Origin: Alphaproteobacteria bacterium
Lineage (GTDB): Bacteria > Pseudomonadota > Alphaproteobacteria > Reyranellales > Reyranellaceae
Assembly: GCA_017308235.1 (NCBI GenBank)
Contig: JAFKFL010000014.1
Span: 124,001 to 188,000, forward strand
DNA: 64,000 nt
Direction: 5' to 3'
Made by a program: the position numbers and the translations under genes
Notes under the pieces: model-generated
Told to the model about the DNA's origin: nothing
The model's database searches: none
What the model saw: only the letters and a program-made list of their open reading frames with translations
Shown: piece by piece, positions 27,520 to 36,414 of the stretch
Position numbering within the stretch: position 1 is the stretch's first letter
How the letters are laid out: every line of letters starts with the position of its first letter

Positions 27520-28125
27520 TCACGGAGAGTCGACGTGGCACTGCACCGAGTCGACGAAGGTTTCCGCCGGCGGTCCATAGATCGCTAAGCCCACGCGTTC
27601 GCCGCCCGCGATCGGTGGCAGGAGGCCGCGCGTGCGCTCGACGGTGCGGCCGCCATTGTTGAAGACGCAGCCGACGATGGGCGAGAAGGTGCTGGCCGAA
27701 TTGTTGTTGAGATAGAGCACCGTGCGCCAGCGCCGGCTGGGCGCCACGCTGAGGCTGACATTATCGATATTGACCAGCGGTACGGTCGGGCCGGCGGTGA
27801 TCGGCACGGTACCGACTTGCTGCATGCCGACGTCCTGGTCGATCACGCCTTGCGCGGTGGTGGTCTGCTGGCGCGGATTGAAGGCGCGGTCGCTGGGCGA
27901 GGTTGGCTTGCCGCCTCCGGCGCCTTCGCCGACGTTGGACGGCGTCCAGATCTGGCCGGTCTTGGGATCGCGGAACTGCGGTTCGTTGGGCATCGGCTGC
28001 GCCGTCGCATTGATCTGCGGCCGCGGCGCCTGCGCGGATGCGGCATGGGTCAAGGCGAACGCCGCGAGCCCCGCGACGCTTGCGAGAGTTGTCATGGCGA
28101 TCAGCTGTCGAGAGCGGTCGATCAT
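27520..28125 (-). CDS. Secreted protein of unknown function
   Basis: 201 residues with a signal peptide cleaved after 'ALTHAASAQ'. The mature N-terminus is Pro/Gln-rich and disordered. The C-terminal 90 residues look like a beta-sandwich ('RRWRTVLYLNNNSASTFSPI', two Cys in 'IVGCVFNN' and 'VQCHVD'). The start has a strong AAGGAGGT ribosome site 5 bp upstream. No family recognised. Convergent with mscS. Confidence 0.55.
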   Translation of the reverse strand: MIDRSRQLIAMTTLASVAGLAAFALTHAASAQAPRPQINATAQPMPNEPQFRDPKTGQIWTPSNVGEGAGGGKPTSPSDRAFNPRQQTTTAQGVIDQDVGMQQVGTVPITAGPTVPLVNIDNVSLSVAPSRRWRTVLYLNNNSASTFSPIVGCVFNNGGRTVERTRGLLPPIAGGERVGLAIYGPPAETFVDSVQCHVDSP

Positions 28126-28254
28126 GTGTACCTCCTTGCGCGCATTGTTCGATGTGCCGCGCATGAGCGCAACGCGCATTTCGTTTTCATGTTCCTCGCT
28201 CCCGCTGGGGACAGGAGGAAGAGTGGTCCTTGACGATTTGCACAGCCGCTGTCA

Positions 28255-28436
28255 GTTTCCGCGCCGTGGTTCCCGCAAGGGATCAAAAGGGAACGCGGTG
28301 CAAGCCGCGGCTGCCCCCGCAACTGTGAGCGGCGAGCGCCCGACCGTGTTGCCACTGGAACGCTGATCGTTCCGGGAAGGTGGTCGGGGGCTAGGACCCG
28401 CAAGCCAGGAGACCTGCCACACGCCGCGGTCACGCG
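28255..28436 (+). promoter_or_regulatory. Cobalamin (AdoCbl-type) riboswitch
   Basis: The core is clear: 'GGGAACGCGGTGCAAGCCGC' followed by 'GGCTGCCCCCGCAACTGT' (B12-box region), 'GCCACTG', 'GGGAAGG' and 'AGCCAGGAGACCTGCC' in the correct order. It is on the plus strand, about 90 bp before the first gene of the btu operon. When B12 is plentiful such elements repress expression. A TTGACG at 28230 may be the -35 box. Confidence 0.92.
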
Positions 28437-28528
28437 CGAACGCATCGGGCGGGGTGTCCTGGTGGGTCGATTGACTCGTCGTTGCCTGTGCGCAGGTGGC
28501 GCGGTCGGTCGGCGGTTCGCGGTGACGG

Positions 28529-29317
28529 ATGTTGTGCCGCGAGTCCGTCGTGTCGAACCCGTCGTCTGTCTTCCTTGATCGACCTGCCATCGATCCGCCA
28601 ATCATAGAGCCGCTCGAGCTCTACGCCGCGGCGATCGACACCTCCGACTATGTGGCGCGCGTGGCGCCTGTCGTGCGCGATCTCGTCCCGGCGGTCGGTG
28701 CCTTGCTCGATGTCGGCGCCGGCGGCGGACAGCTCGGCGCGGCGCTGCATGAGGCGCCCTTCCCATGGACCGCGATCGAGCCGTCGCCGTCGATGCGCTT
28801 CAGGCTTGCCGCCTTGCCTGTGCCGCCGCGCATCGTGCCGCAGGGTTGGGAGGAGGCCTACATCGCGCCGGCCGCCCACGACAGCGTGCTGGCGGCGACC
28901 ATGCCGGCCGTGTTCGACGCCGAGCGCTTCCTCACGCGCTGCCGAAGCTGGGCCCGACGCACCGTCGTGTGGGTCGTGCCGGCGCAGTTGGGCCCGCGCG
29001 GCCTCTGCTTCGCCGGCTGCCTGCCGCGCGAATGGCACGGCGAGGACGAGACGCCGGGCGTCGACCTCGTGCTCGAAAGCCTGCCGGCATCGATGCCGCC
29101 CGACGCCATTGCCTTCGTTCTCTGGACCTTCACCGGCATCGTGAAGGATCTCACGCGGCTTGCCGCCTGGCTCGCCGATCGCCTCGGTTGGCCCGCCTCA
29201 GATGCGCGCCGCGCCGAACTTGTTCGCCATCTCGAAGCGCAAGCCAGGCCGCACGCCGCCGGCCATCGCCTCGACATTCCAAGAAAATCAGCCGTTCTCG
29301 TTTGGGGGAGAGCATGA
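28529..29317 (+). CDS. SAM-dependent methyltransferase-like protein, first gene of B12 operon
   Basis: 262 residues. Motif I of class I methyltransferases is visible as 'LLDVGAGGGQLG', followed by an acidic loop 'WTAIEPS'; later motifs are weaker. Nothing known in B12 uptake requires it, so its job is open; it could modify a corrinoid or be a repair enzyme. It starts about 90 bp after the riboswitch, and its stop overlaps the btuB start (ATGA), so it is part of the regulated operon. Confidence 0.65.
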   Translation: MLCRESVVSNPSSVFLDRPAIDPPIIEPLELYAAAIDTSDYVARVAPVVRDLVPAVGALLDVGAGGGQLGAALHEAPFPWTAIEPSPSMRFRLAALPVPPRIVPQGWEEAYIAPAAHDSVLAATMPAVFDAERFLTRCRSWARRTVVWVVPAQLGPRGLCFAGCLPREWHGEDETPGVDLVLESLPASMPPDAIAFVLWTFTGIVKDLTRLAAWLADRLGWPASDARRAELVRHLEAQARPHAAGHRLDIPRKSAVLVWGRA

Positions 29318-31611
29318 GTGTTATGGAAACAGGTCGCACCGCGGGTGCCAAACCAACGGTGTCATCCCGAGGCGTAGCCGAGGGACCTTTTGCGGGGTCC
29401 GATCAAAGGTCCCTCACTTCAGCGCGCGGTTGCCGCGCGCGATTCGCGATGACACCGGTGGTGTTGGTGCTCTTCGGTGCGGTGGTGTGGACATCATCTG
29501 CTTTCGCGCAGAACACCCAGAACACCACCGTGATGCCGGAGACCGTGGTCACGGCGACGGGGCGGGAGGAGCCCGTGACCAACGTCGTGAGTACGGTGCA
29601 GGTGATCGACGGCGACAAGATCACGAAGTCGACGGCCAAGTCGGTGACCGATCTTCTGGCCGAGAATGCGGTTGGCTTCATGAGCCAATGGACCCAGGGC
29701 CAGACCTCGCTCAACATCCGCGGCGGCGCGACCGAAGGGCAGGGCCGCGACTTCAAGAGCGAGGTGCTGGTTCTGATCAACGGCCATCGCGCCGGCACCG
29801 CCAACATTTCCAAGCTCTCCACCGCCGACGTCGAACGGATCGAGATCGTGCGCGGGCCGGCCTCGGTCGTGTACGGCAGCCAGAACATGGGCGGCGTGGT
29901 GAACATCATCCTGAAGACCGGCCGCACCGCGCCCGGAACGCTCGTCGAGATGGACTCGGGTTCGTTCGGACTGATCGAAGGCAAGCTGCAGAATGGCGGC
30001 CTCTACAAAGGGGTCGACTGGTATCTCGGCCTCAACGGCGGCAAGCAGGATGACTACCAGGTGGGCGGTGGCCAGGTGGAGCTGAACACGGCCTGGAGCC
30101 GCATGGGCGGCACGGGCGCGCTCGGCTGGCAGATCGATGACGACAATCGCCTCGACATGACGGTTCGCACCGACGGCGTCTACAACACCGGCTTCCGCGG
30201 CTCGGGCGCCAACATCTTCGCCTTCGATACCCGCTACAACCAGTCGATCGATGTCAGCTACAACGGCAAGACGCCGGACGGCCGCGGTCATCTCTTCGTC
30301 CAGGGTTATTACGTGCAGGACGTCGATGATCTCAACAACCCATCGCCGCTCAGCAATCTCAATGCGCCGGCGTCGCGCACCTGGACCGATCACAACCATC
30401 GCATGATCGACATCGAGGGCGTGCGGTTCCAGCCGCGCTACAAGGCCTGGTCGTCCAACGAACTTCTGGTCGGCGTGGATTGGGAGCGGAGCTGGATCAC
30501 TTCCTATCGCTTCCGTGCCGGCGGGCCTGCGGTGACCCAGCTTTCGCCGCAGGACAACAACGAGACCGACAACGTCTGGGCCGTCTATGCCGAGGATTCG
30601 CAGACGTTCTTCGACGATCGTCTCATCGTGCGCGGTGGCGTGCGCCAGACCTGGGGCACGACCACGCTGCTCCCGACGCCCAACGCGCCGACGCTGATCC
30701 CGGGCAGCGTCGACTATCAGGCCACGACCTACTCGGCGGGTGCCATATTGAAGGTGACGGATTGGATGACGACCCGCTTCGGCGCCTCGAGCGGCTTTCG
30801 CGCGCCGACCGCGACCGAGCTCGGCGCGAACTTCACCGTCACGCCGATCGGCAATACCATCTTCGGCAATCCCAACCTCAGCCCGGAGAGGAGCAATCAG
30901 CTCGAACTGGGCGGCAGGATCACCACGAAGAACGCGTGGCTCGATCTCGCGCTGTTCCAGAACGTGATCAGCAACCGCATCCAGGCGGTGACGATCTCCT
31001 CCCGGGGCGGCGTTTCGATCTCGCAATACCAGAACAATCCCGGCGATATCCTCGTCCAGGGCCTGGAGCTGCAGGGTGAAGCCGATATCCCGCGCCTGCT
31101 GGGGTTTTCGGTGCGCGAGGGCGAGCGCTGGAGCCTCTGGAGCAACGGCTACTATAACTTCTCAATGACCGACTATGGTGCAGCGCTCACCGGCGCCAAT
31201 TCGAGCCAGGCCACGCGCATCAACCAGTACGGGCTCTCGATCGGTACGCGCTACAGCCGCATCGATGGCGAGATGCCGTGGAGCGTACAGCTCCATGGCG
31301 TGTTGCGTGGACCCATGTGGTACAACACCGAGGAAGCGCTCTCGCCGGTCTACTTCCCGGGCCAAGTGCGCAACGTTACGGTGTACGAGAAGGGCGCGTT
31401 CTGGGTGCTGAACACGCGTTTCGAGATCGAGCCGCACAAGGGCGTGACCTTTTTCGCCGCGGTGAACAACCTCCTGGACGCGAACCAGGACCCGATCTTT
31501 ATCGCGCTCGACCAGAATCCCTGCCGCGCCAATCTTGCCGCCCAGAACGGCTCATGCGGCAACTCGATGATGGGCCGCGAAGTGGTTGCGGGCGTCAAGG
31601 TGCGGTTTTGA
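29314..31611 (+). CDS. btuB: TonB-dependent cobalamin receptor BtuB
   Basis: 765 residues. After the signal peptide ('VLVLFGAVVWTSSAFAQ') come the TonB box 'PETVVTATG', the plug domain ('SLNIRGGATEGQG', 'VERIEIVRGPASVVYGS', 'GGVVNIILK') and a 22-strand-type barrel ending in an aromatic residue ('VAGVKVRF'). The riboswitch and the downstream btuF, btuC and btuD assign cobalamin as substrate. Residues about 16-48 are encoded by a 98-bp palindromic repeat. The second possible start (ATG at 29449, 'MTPVVLVLFG') lies inside the right end of that repeat and would give a cleaner signal peptide. Confidence 0.9.
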   Translation: MSVMETGRTAGAKPTVSSRGVAEGPFAGSDQRSLTSARGCRARFAMTPVVLVLFGAVVWTSSAFAQNTQNTTVMPETVVTATGREEPVTNVVSTVQVIDGDKITKSTAKSVTDLLAENAVGFMSQWTQGQTSLNIRGGATEGQGRDFKSEVLVLINGHRAGTANISKLSTADVERIEIVRGPASVVYGSQNMGGVVNIILKTGRTAPGTLVEMDSGSFGLIEGKLQNGGLYKGVDWYLGLNGGKQDDYQVGGGQVELNTAWSRMGGTGALGWQIDDDNRLDMTVRTDGVYNTGFRGSGANIFAFDTRYNQSIDVSYNGKTPDGRGHLFVQGYYVQDVDDLNNPSPLSNLNAPASRTWTDHNHRMIDIEGVRFQPRYKAWSSNELLVGVDWERSWITSYRFRAGGPAVTQLSPQDNNETDNVWAVYAEDSQTFFDDRLIVRGGVRQTWGTTTLLPTPNAPTLIPGSVDYQATTYSAGAILKVTDWMTTRFGASSGFRAPTATELGANFTVTPIGNTIFGNPNLSPERSNQLELGGRITTKNAWLDLALFQNVISNRIQAVTISSRGGVSISQYQNNPGDILVQGLELQGEADIPRLLGFSVREGERWSLWSNGYYNFSMTDYGAALTGANSSQATRINQYGLSIGTRYSRIDGEMPWSVQLHGVLRGPMWYNTEEALSPVYFPGQVRNVTVYEKGAFWVLNTRFEIEPHKGVTFFAAVNNLLDANQDPIFIALDQNPCRANLAAQNGSCGNSMMGREVVAGVKVRF
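29359..29456 (+). repeat. 98-bp palindromic repeat inside the 5' end of btuB
   Basis: The ends GGTGTCATC and GATGACACC are exact complements. Inside, GAGGGACCTTT and AAAGGTCCCTC also pair. The sequence 'GTCATCCCGAGGCGTAGCC' recurs at 31683-31701. The open frame of btuB runs through the element. Confidence 0.8.
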
Positions 31612-32579
31612 TCGACCGCTGGGGGCGCGCGACTCGGGATGACACCGAGTTTTTGGCGCACGGCTTACGCCAAATCAAAAGTGTCATCCCGAGGCGAAGC
31701 CGAGGGACCTTTGCACTTCTCGTGATGCTCTTCGCTTCGCTGGCTCACGCCGAGCCCGTCACCGTGCACGACGCGTTCGATCGCACGGTGACGTTCGCCC
31801 AACCGCCGCAGCGGATCGTGCCGATCTTTGCGTCGAACACCGAGATCGTGGCGTCGCTCGGCCTCGCCGATCGCATCGTCGGTATCGAGGCCTACACGCG
31901 CTTTCCACCCGAGGTGCTCGACCGGCCGCTGGTCGGTGGCCGGCTCGGCTTCTCGGTCGATGCGATCGTGGCGCTGCGGCCCGATTTGGTGGTCGTGACG
32001 CCCTCGCGCCAGGCGGCGAGCCAGCTCGTCGATCCGATGGAGCGGCTGGGCGTGCCGGTCCTGGTGTTGCTGGGCCGCAGCGTCGAGGAGATTCTCACCA
32101 ACATCCGGCTGGTGGCGCACGTCGCCGGTGTGACAGAGCGCGGTGAAACCGTGGCGGGACGCTTCGCCGACCGGCTGGCGCGCGTGGCGTCGCGCGTTGC
32201 AGGCGAGGCGGCGCCCACGGTTGTCATGATCACCGGCCGGCTGGGCAATGGCCTGATGCTGGTCGCGCGCGAAGGCACATACACGGGCGACGCGATCGTG
32301 CGCGCGGGTGGGCGCTTCGCGCTGCCGCGGACGGCGACGCTGGCGCAGGTCTCACCGGAATCGATCCTCCGTTCAGACCCGGACGTTCTCCTGTGGGCGG
32401 GCAGCGAGAGCGATCTCAAGGCGCTGATCGCGGAACCCGGTTGGGCCGATCTGCGCGCCGTGCGTACGGGCCGCGCGTTCGCGGTGAGCCGCACCGAGCT
32501 TCTCATTCCCGGGCCGCGCACCATCGACGGTATCGAGCACCTTGCTGAATTGTTTCATCCGACGAGGAAGGGCCGATGA
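31608..32579 (+). CDS. btuF: Periplasmic cobalamin-binding protein BtuF
   Basis: 323 residues if the TTG at 31608 is used, which overlaps the btuB stop. The hydrophobic signal core is 'FALLVMLFASLAHAEP'. The mature part is a class III periplasmic binding protein: 'RIVPIFASNTEIVASLGLAD', 'VVTPSRQA', 'LGVPVLVLLGRS' and 'LLWAGSESDLKAL'. It hands B12 to BtuCD. The first 35 residues derive from repeat sequence (31634-31712), so the native start was probably overwritten. Confidence 0.87.
   Translation: MIDRWGRATRDDTEFLAHGLRQIKSVIPRRSRGTFALLVMLFASLAHAEPVTVHDAFDRTVTFAQPPQRIVPIFASNTEIVASLGLADRIVGIEAYTRFPPEVLDRPLVGGRLGFSVDAIVALRPDLVVVTPSRQAASQLVDPMERLGVPVLVLLGRSVEEILTNIRLVAHVAGVTERGETVAGRFADRLARVASRVAGEAAPTVVMITGRLGNGLMLVAREGTYTGDAIVRAGGRFALPRTATLAQVSPESILRSDPDVLLWAGSESDLKALIAEPGWADLRAVRTGRAFAVSRTELLIPGPRTIDGIEHLAELFHPTRKGR
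31634..31712 (+). repeat. Repeat sequence at the btuB/btuF junction
   Basis: CGGGATGACACCGAG and GTGTCATCCCGAGG lie 35 bp apart as inverted ends. The right part matches the element in the btuB 5' end. It supplies most of the codons of the BtuF N-terminus. Confidence 0.7.
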
Positions 32580-33556
32580 GAGTCTGGCTCGGCCTCGTGC
32601 TCGCCTTGCTGCTTGGCCTTGCTGTTGCGGCTTGTGCGGGCGCGCTCTGGGCCTCGCCGGCCGATATCTGGCGCGCGTTGTCGGGCGATCCGTCGATGGC
32701 GAGTCGGCTCCTGGTCGAATGGCGGCTGCCGCGCGTGCTGGCGGCGGCGCTGGTCGGCGCGCTGCTGGGGCTGGGCGGCACGATCTATCAGGGGGTGTTC
32801 CGTAATCCGCTGGCCGAGCCGTACCTGCTGGGATCGGCGGGCGGCGCGGCGGTGGGCGCGACGGTCGCGCTGCTGGTGCCGCTCGCGTTGCCGCAGTCCC
32901 TGCTGCTGCCGGTGCTCGCCTTCGCAGGCGCCTGGGGGGCGACGATGCTGGTGCTGGGCATCGCGCGCGTTGCAGGCGCGGTCGATGCGGCGGGGCTGCT
33001 GCTCGCGGGCGTCGCGGTCGCGGCGATCCTGGGCGCATTGCGCTCGTTCCTGATGCTGGCGCTCTCCGACGAGACGGTGAGCCTGCAGGTCGTGATGAGC
33101 TGGGTGCTGGGCGGCATCCAGACCCCGAGCTGGCGCGGCATTGCGTTGCTTGCCGCGATCGCGCTTGGCTGTCTCGGCCTCTCGCTGCTGTTCGCCCGCC
33201 GCCTCGATCTCTTGGGCCTCGGCGAGACCATGGCGACCGCCTTCGGTCTCGATACGCGCCGTGTCGTGGCTGAGGCGGTGCTTGCGGGCTCGGTGATCGT
33301 GGCGGCGGCTGTCGCGTTCGGCGGGCTGGTCGCGTTCGTGGGACTTGCCGCTCCCCACATCGCACGCTGGCTGGTGGGGCCGCTGCATAAGCCGTTGTTG
33401 CCGGCCTCGGCGTTGGTGGGCGCGATTGTCGTCACGCTGGCCGACGCGATCGCCCGCGCCGCACTGCCGCCGGCCGAGATCCCGCTCGGCCTGGTGACGG
33501 CCATCGCCGGCGGGCCGTTCTTCATCCTGCTGCTGGCGCGGCGGCTGCGCACATGA
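32576..33556 (+). CDS. btuC: Cobalamin ABC transporter permease BtuC
   Basis: 326 residues with about ten membrane helices, FecCD family. Diagnostic parts are 'LPRVLAAALVGALLGLGGTIYQG', 'RNPLAEPYLLG', 'WVLGGIQTPSW' and 'AFGGLVAFVGLAAPHIAR'. It forms the B12 channel with BtuD. The start overlaps the btuF stop (ATGA). Confidence 0.92.
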   Translation: MRVWLGLVLALLLGLAVAACAGALWASPADIWRALSGDPSMASRLLVEWRLPRVLAAALVGALLGLGGTIYQGVFRNPLAEPYLLGSAGGAAVGATVALLVPLALPQSLLLPVLAFAGAWGATMLVLGIARVAGAVDAAGLLLAGVAVAAILGALRSFLMLALSDETVSLQVVMSWVLGGIQTPSWRGIALLAAIALGCLGLSLLFARRLDLLGLGETMATAFGLDTRRVVAEAVLAGSVIVAAAVAFGGLVAFVGLAAPHIARWLVGPLHKPLLPASALVGAIVVTLADAIARAALPPAEIPLGLVTAIAGGPFFILLLARRLRT

Positions 33557-34296
33557 GTTCGCTCGCCGCCGAATCGCTCACCGTGAAACGCGAGCGCGCG
33601 ACCTTGATCGACGGCGTGTCGCTGTCGCTGGGACCGAGCGGCTCGGTGGCCGTGATCGGCCCCAATGGCGCGGGCAAGTCGACGCTCCTGCGCACGCTTG
33701 CCGGTGTCGACACGCCGACGTCGGGTTGCGTGCGGCTCGACGGCCAGGATCTCGCCGGTCTTGCGAGCGCCGAGCGGGCGCAGTCGATCGGCTTCCTGCC
33801 GCAGACCTTCGAGCCGCATTGGGACCTCTCCGTCGCCGATCTTCTGGAGCTGGGGGCGGCGCGGGCCACGGCGTTGCCGGCCGATGCCGTCGCGAAGGCG
33901 AAGCGCACGTTCGAGCTTTTGGGCCTCGAGGCGCGGCGCTGGTCGACGCTGTCGGGCGGTGAGCGGGCACGCGTGCTGCTGGCCACGGTACTGGTCGTCG
34001 ATCCCCCCGTCCTGATCGCCGACGAGCCTTCGGCGGCGCTCGACATTCGCCATCGCCTCGAGACGATCCGGACGCTCGCTGCGCGTGGCAGCGAGCGATT
34101 GTCGGTCGTGGTGGTGCACGATCTCGATCTCGCCTTTCGCTTCTTCGAGCGCGTCGTGCTGCTGGTTGCGGGCAAGGTCGTGGCTGACGCACCGGCACAT
34201 GACCTGATCCACGACCCATGCCTCGATGAGGCGTTCGGCGTGCGCTTCGAACGGCTGAAGCTGGATGGACGCTGGCTCTTGCGGGCCGACTCGTGA
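33553..34296 (+). CDS. btuD: Cobalamin ABC transporter ATPase BtuD
   Basis: 247 residues. Walker A 'GPNGAGKSTLL', Q-loop in 'IGFLPQTFEP', signature 'LSGGERARVLLA', Walker B 'VLIADEPSAALD' and the switch His in 'VVVHDLDLAF' are all intact. It powers the BtuC channel from the cytosol. The start overlaps btuC by 4 bp; it is the last gene of the riboswitch operon and is convergent with the second TonB receptor. Confidence 0.92.
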   Translation: MSSLAAESLTVKRERATLIDGVSLSLGPSGSVAVIGPNGAGKSTLLRTLAGVDTPTSGCVRLDGQDLAGLASAERAQSIGFLPQTFEPHWDLSVADLLELGAARATALPADAVAKAKRTFELLGLEARRWSTLSGGERARVLLATVLVVDPPVLIADEPSAALDIRHRLETIRTLAARGSERLSVVVVHDLDLAFRFFERVVLLVAGKVVADAPAHDLIHDPCLDEAFGVRFERLKLDGRWLLRADS

Positions 34297-34306
34297 AGGC
34301 GTGGCG

Positions 34307-36382
34307 TCAGAATGCCTTGGCGACGGTGAAGCGCAACGCGATCGGCTCGACGGGGTGGAAGTGGACGTCGTTTACGCCGGCGAGCGGTTCGCCGGGCAGG
34401 CGCGAGGTATAATAGTACGAGACCTGGTCGGCCTGGGTATTCAGAAGGTTCAGCACATCGAGCGTTAGCTTGAGCCCGTTCTGGAAGGTGTAGCCCACAC
34501 GTGCGTCGAACAGCGAGGTCGCGCCGGACCAGACGCTGCCGTCCTCGATCAACGGCCGAGCGCCGAAGAAACGCCAGCGCATCGCGCCGAACCAGCCGGT
34601 GTCCTCGCCCAGCGTTATGCCGGCCGACGCCACGACCGCCGGCGCCTGGGGGATGTAGTCGCCGACCGGGTTGTTGGTGTCCTGGAAGCGGGCATAGGTG
34701 TAGGCGAAGTCGGCGTCGAATGTTGCCCATGAGATCGGGCGGTAGCGGTTGGTCCATTCCACGCCGATGCGGCGGCTGGCGCGGCTAGGCTCGGTGTCGC
34801 CGGCATCGCCGCTGAACACCAGCTCCGAGTCGAATTCGAGAATGAAGATGCTGAGCGTCGAATCGAGGCCCTTGATCGCCTGCATACGAGCGCCGATCTC
34901 CGCACCGCGCGAGCGCACCAGAAGCGGGGCGCCCTGGGCGATGCCGCGCACGTCGTTGGAATGGAAGCCGAAGCCGGCGTTGAGGTAGAACTCGGTCTTG
35001 TCGAATGGCCCGAACACGAGGCCGAGCTTGGGGCTCGGCAGGAAGGAAGCGGTCTGGCTCGAGGCGCTTGAAAGGCTGCTCTCGTCGGTCGCCCAGTACA
35101 TGTCGCCGCGCATACCGAGCGTGGAACGCAGCCAGCGGTTCCACTGCACCTTCTCCTCGAAATAGAGGCCGGCGCTGGTCTCGTTCACATGGTCGGTGCG
35201 GATGGTCGAGAGCGGCGTGCGCTGGAAGGTGTTGAACAGGCCGACATCGATATTGTCGTAGCGCAGCTGCAGGCCGATCGTGCCCTCGGCCTCGTAGCCC
35301 AGGAGCTTATGCTTCACCGCATGGCTGGCGGTGAGGCCGAGGATGCGGCGCTTGTCGCTTTGCTGGAACTGGTCGCCGTTGTCGGGGTCGTTCAGGAAAT
35401 AGGTGAAGTTGTTGTAGAGGTTCAGCGTCGAGTAGATGAAGTAGGCCTCGATCTTGTCGGTCGTCGTTTCGTCCTTGCGGCCCCAGCGGCCAGACAGCGA
35501 ATAACGCTGGCTGTCGCCGCCGTCGGTCGGATCGATGCCGCTGAAGCGGCCGATCGACCCGTCGAAAACGGCGCGCTGCGGCACCTGGTCGGTCGAATGC
35601 CAGGAGTTGGTGTAGGCCATCGCGGTGATCGAGAGGCCATTGTCGCGCGTGCCCTCGCTGTAGCTCAGGACGCCGTTGTACTTGCGCACCGCATCGGGGA
35701 TTTGCCACGGGCCGTCGTAGCGCTCGATCTCGAACGCGCCCGTCAGGAAGCCATTGCCCGCCGGCATGGTTCCCGCCGCGAGCCCGCGCCAATAGCCGAA
35801 GCTGCCGCCGGTGGCGGAAACCAGGTCCTTTTCCAGCCGATCGGCATAGAGGAGGCGGAGGGCGCCTGCCGAGGAGAAATCGCCTTCCTGCGCCCAGTAA
35901 GGACCCTTGCGCACGGTGAGGCTCTCGACCAGCTCGGGGATCAGGAAGTTGAGATCGGCATAACCCTGGCCATGAGCGTGGGTCGGCATGTTGATCGGCA
36001 TGCCATCGAGCCAGATCGAAATGTCGGTGCCGTGGTCGAGATTGAAGCCGCGCAGGAAATACTGGTTGGCTTTGCCTTCGCCTGAATGCTGGGTGACGAT
36101 GAGGCCCGGGGTGGCTTCCAGGATCTCGGCTGGCCGGCTGATCGGGCGCGTGTTCAGGGTCTCGCCCGAAAAACGCTGCTCGGAGGCGGCGTCGGTCGGC
36201 TGGCGTTCGAGCTCGGCCGGAGCGGTGACGGTGATCGCGGGCAGGACGGTGGAGGCACCGGTCGGGGCCGCGCTTGGCCCTGCTATGGGACTGGGCGTTT
36301 GCGCCCGCGCTGTGGCCAGCGGGACGAGCGACAAGGCAAGGAGAAGGGTGGCCTTCGTATGCACTTTCCGTATTTTGTGCAT
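34307..36382 (-). CDS. TonB-dependent receptor under NikR control, probable nickel (or cobalt) receptor
   Basis: 691 residues. Signal peptide 'LLLALSLVPLATARAQ', plug with 'ISRPAEILEATPGLIVTQHSG', 'NQYFLRGFNLDHGTDIS' and 'SLTVRKGPYWAQEG', then a long barrel ending in Phe ('ALRFTVAKAF'). A NikR operator overlaps the start codon and nikR is divergent, so nickel uptake is likely. The metal ligand itself is not visible in sequence. The ATG at 36382 opens the frame; a TTG at 36400 is possible. No inner-membrane nickel transporter lies next to it. Confidence 0.78.
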   Translation of the reverse strand: MHKIRKVHTKATLLLALSLVPLATARAQTPSPIAGPSAAPTGASTVLPAITVTAPAELERQPTDAASEQRFSGETLNTRPISRPAEILEATPGLIVTQHSGEGKANQYFLRGFNLDHGTDISIWLDGMPINMPTHAHGQGYADLNFLIPELVESLTVRKGPYWAQEGDFSSAGALRLLYADRLEKDLVSATGGSFGYWRGLAAGTMPAGNGFLTGAFEIERYDGPWQIPDAVRKYNGVLSYSEGTRDNGLSITAMAYTNSWHSTDQVPQRAVFDGSIGRFSGIDPTDGGDSQRYSLSGRWGRKDETTTDKIEAYFIYSTLNLYNNFTYFLNDPDNGDQFQQSDKRRILGLTASHAVKHKLLGYEAEGTIGLQLRYDNIDVGLFNTFQRTPLSTIRTDHVNETSAGLYFEEKVQWNRWLRSTLGMRGDMYWATDESSLSSASSQTASFLPSPKLGLVFGPFDKTEFYLNAGFGFHSNDVRGIAQGAPLLVRSRGAEIGARMQAIKGLDSTLSIFILEFDSELVFSGDAGDTEPSRASRRIGVEWTNRYRPISWATFDADFAYTYARFQDTNNPVGDYIPQAPAVVASAGITLGEDTGWFGAMRWRFFGARPLIEDGSVWSGATSLFDARVGYTFQNGLKLTLDVLNLLNTQADQVSYYYTSRLPGEPLAGVNDVHFHPVEPIALRFTVAKAF

Positions 36383-36384
36383 AC
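36357..36384. promoter_or_regulatory. NikR operator
   Basis: GTATGC-N16-GCATAC, extended to GTATGCAC/GTGCATAC, is a perfect inverted repeat with the half-site spacing of the E. coli nik operator (GTATGA-N16-TCATAC). It lies between nikR and the TonB receptor and covers the receptor's ATG, so bound NikR would block both genes. Confidence 0.85.
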
Positions 36385-36414
36385 GGCGGTAGCAGCACAA
36401 CAGGAGATGGCGAC

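Noticed and set aside
29494-31026. 510-codon minus-strand frame
   Set aside because: Shadow of btuB; the sense frame has plug and barrel signatures.
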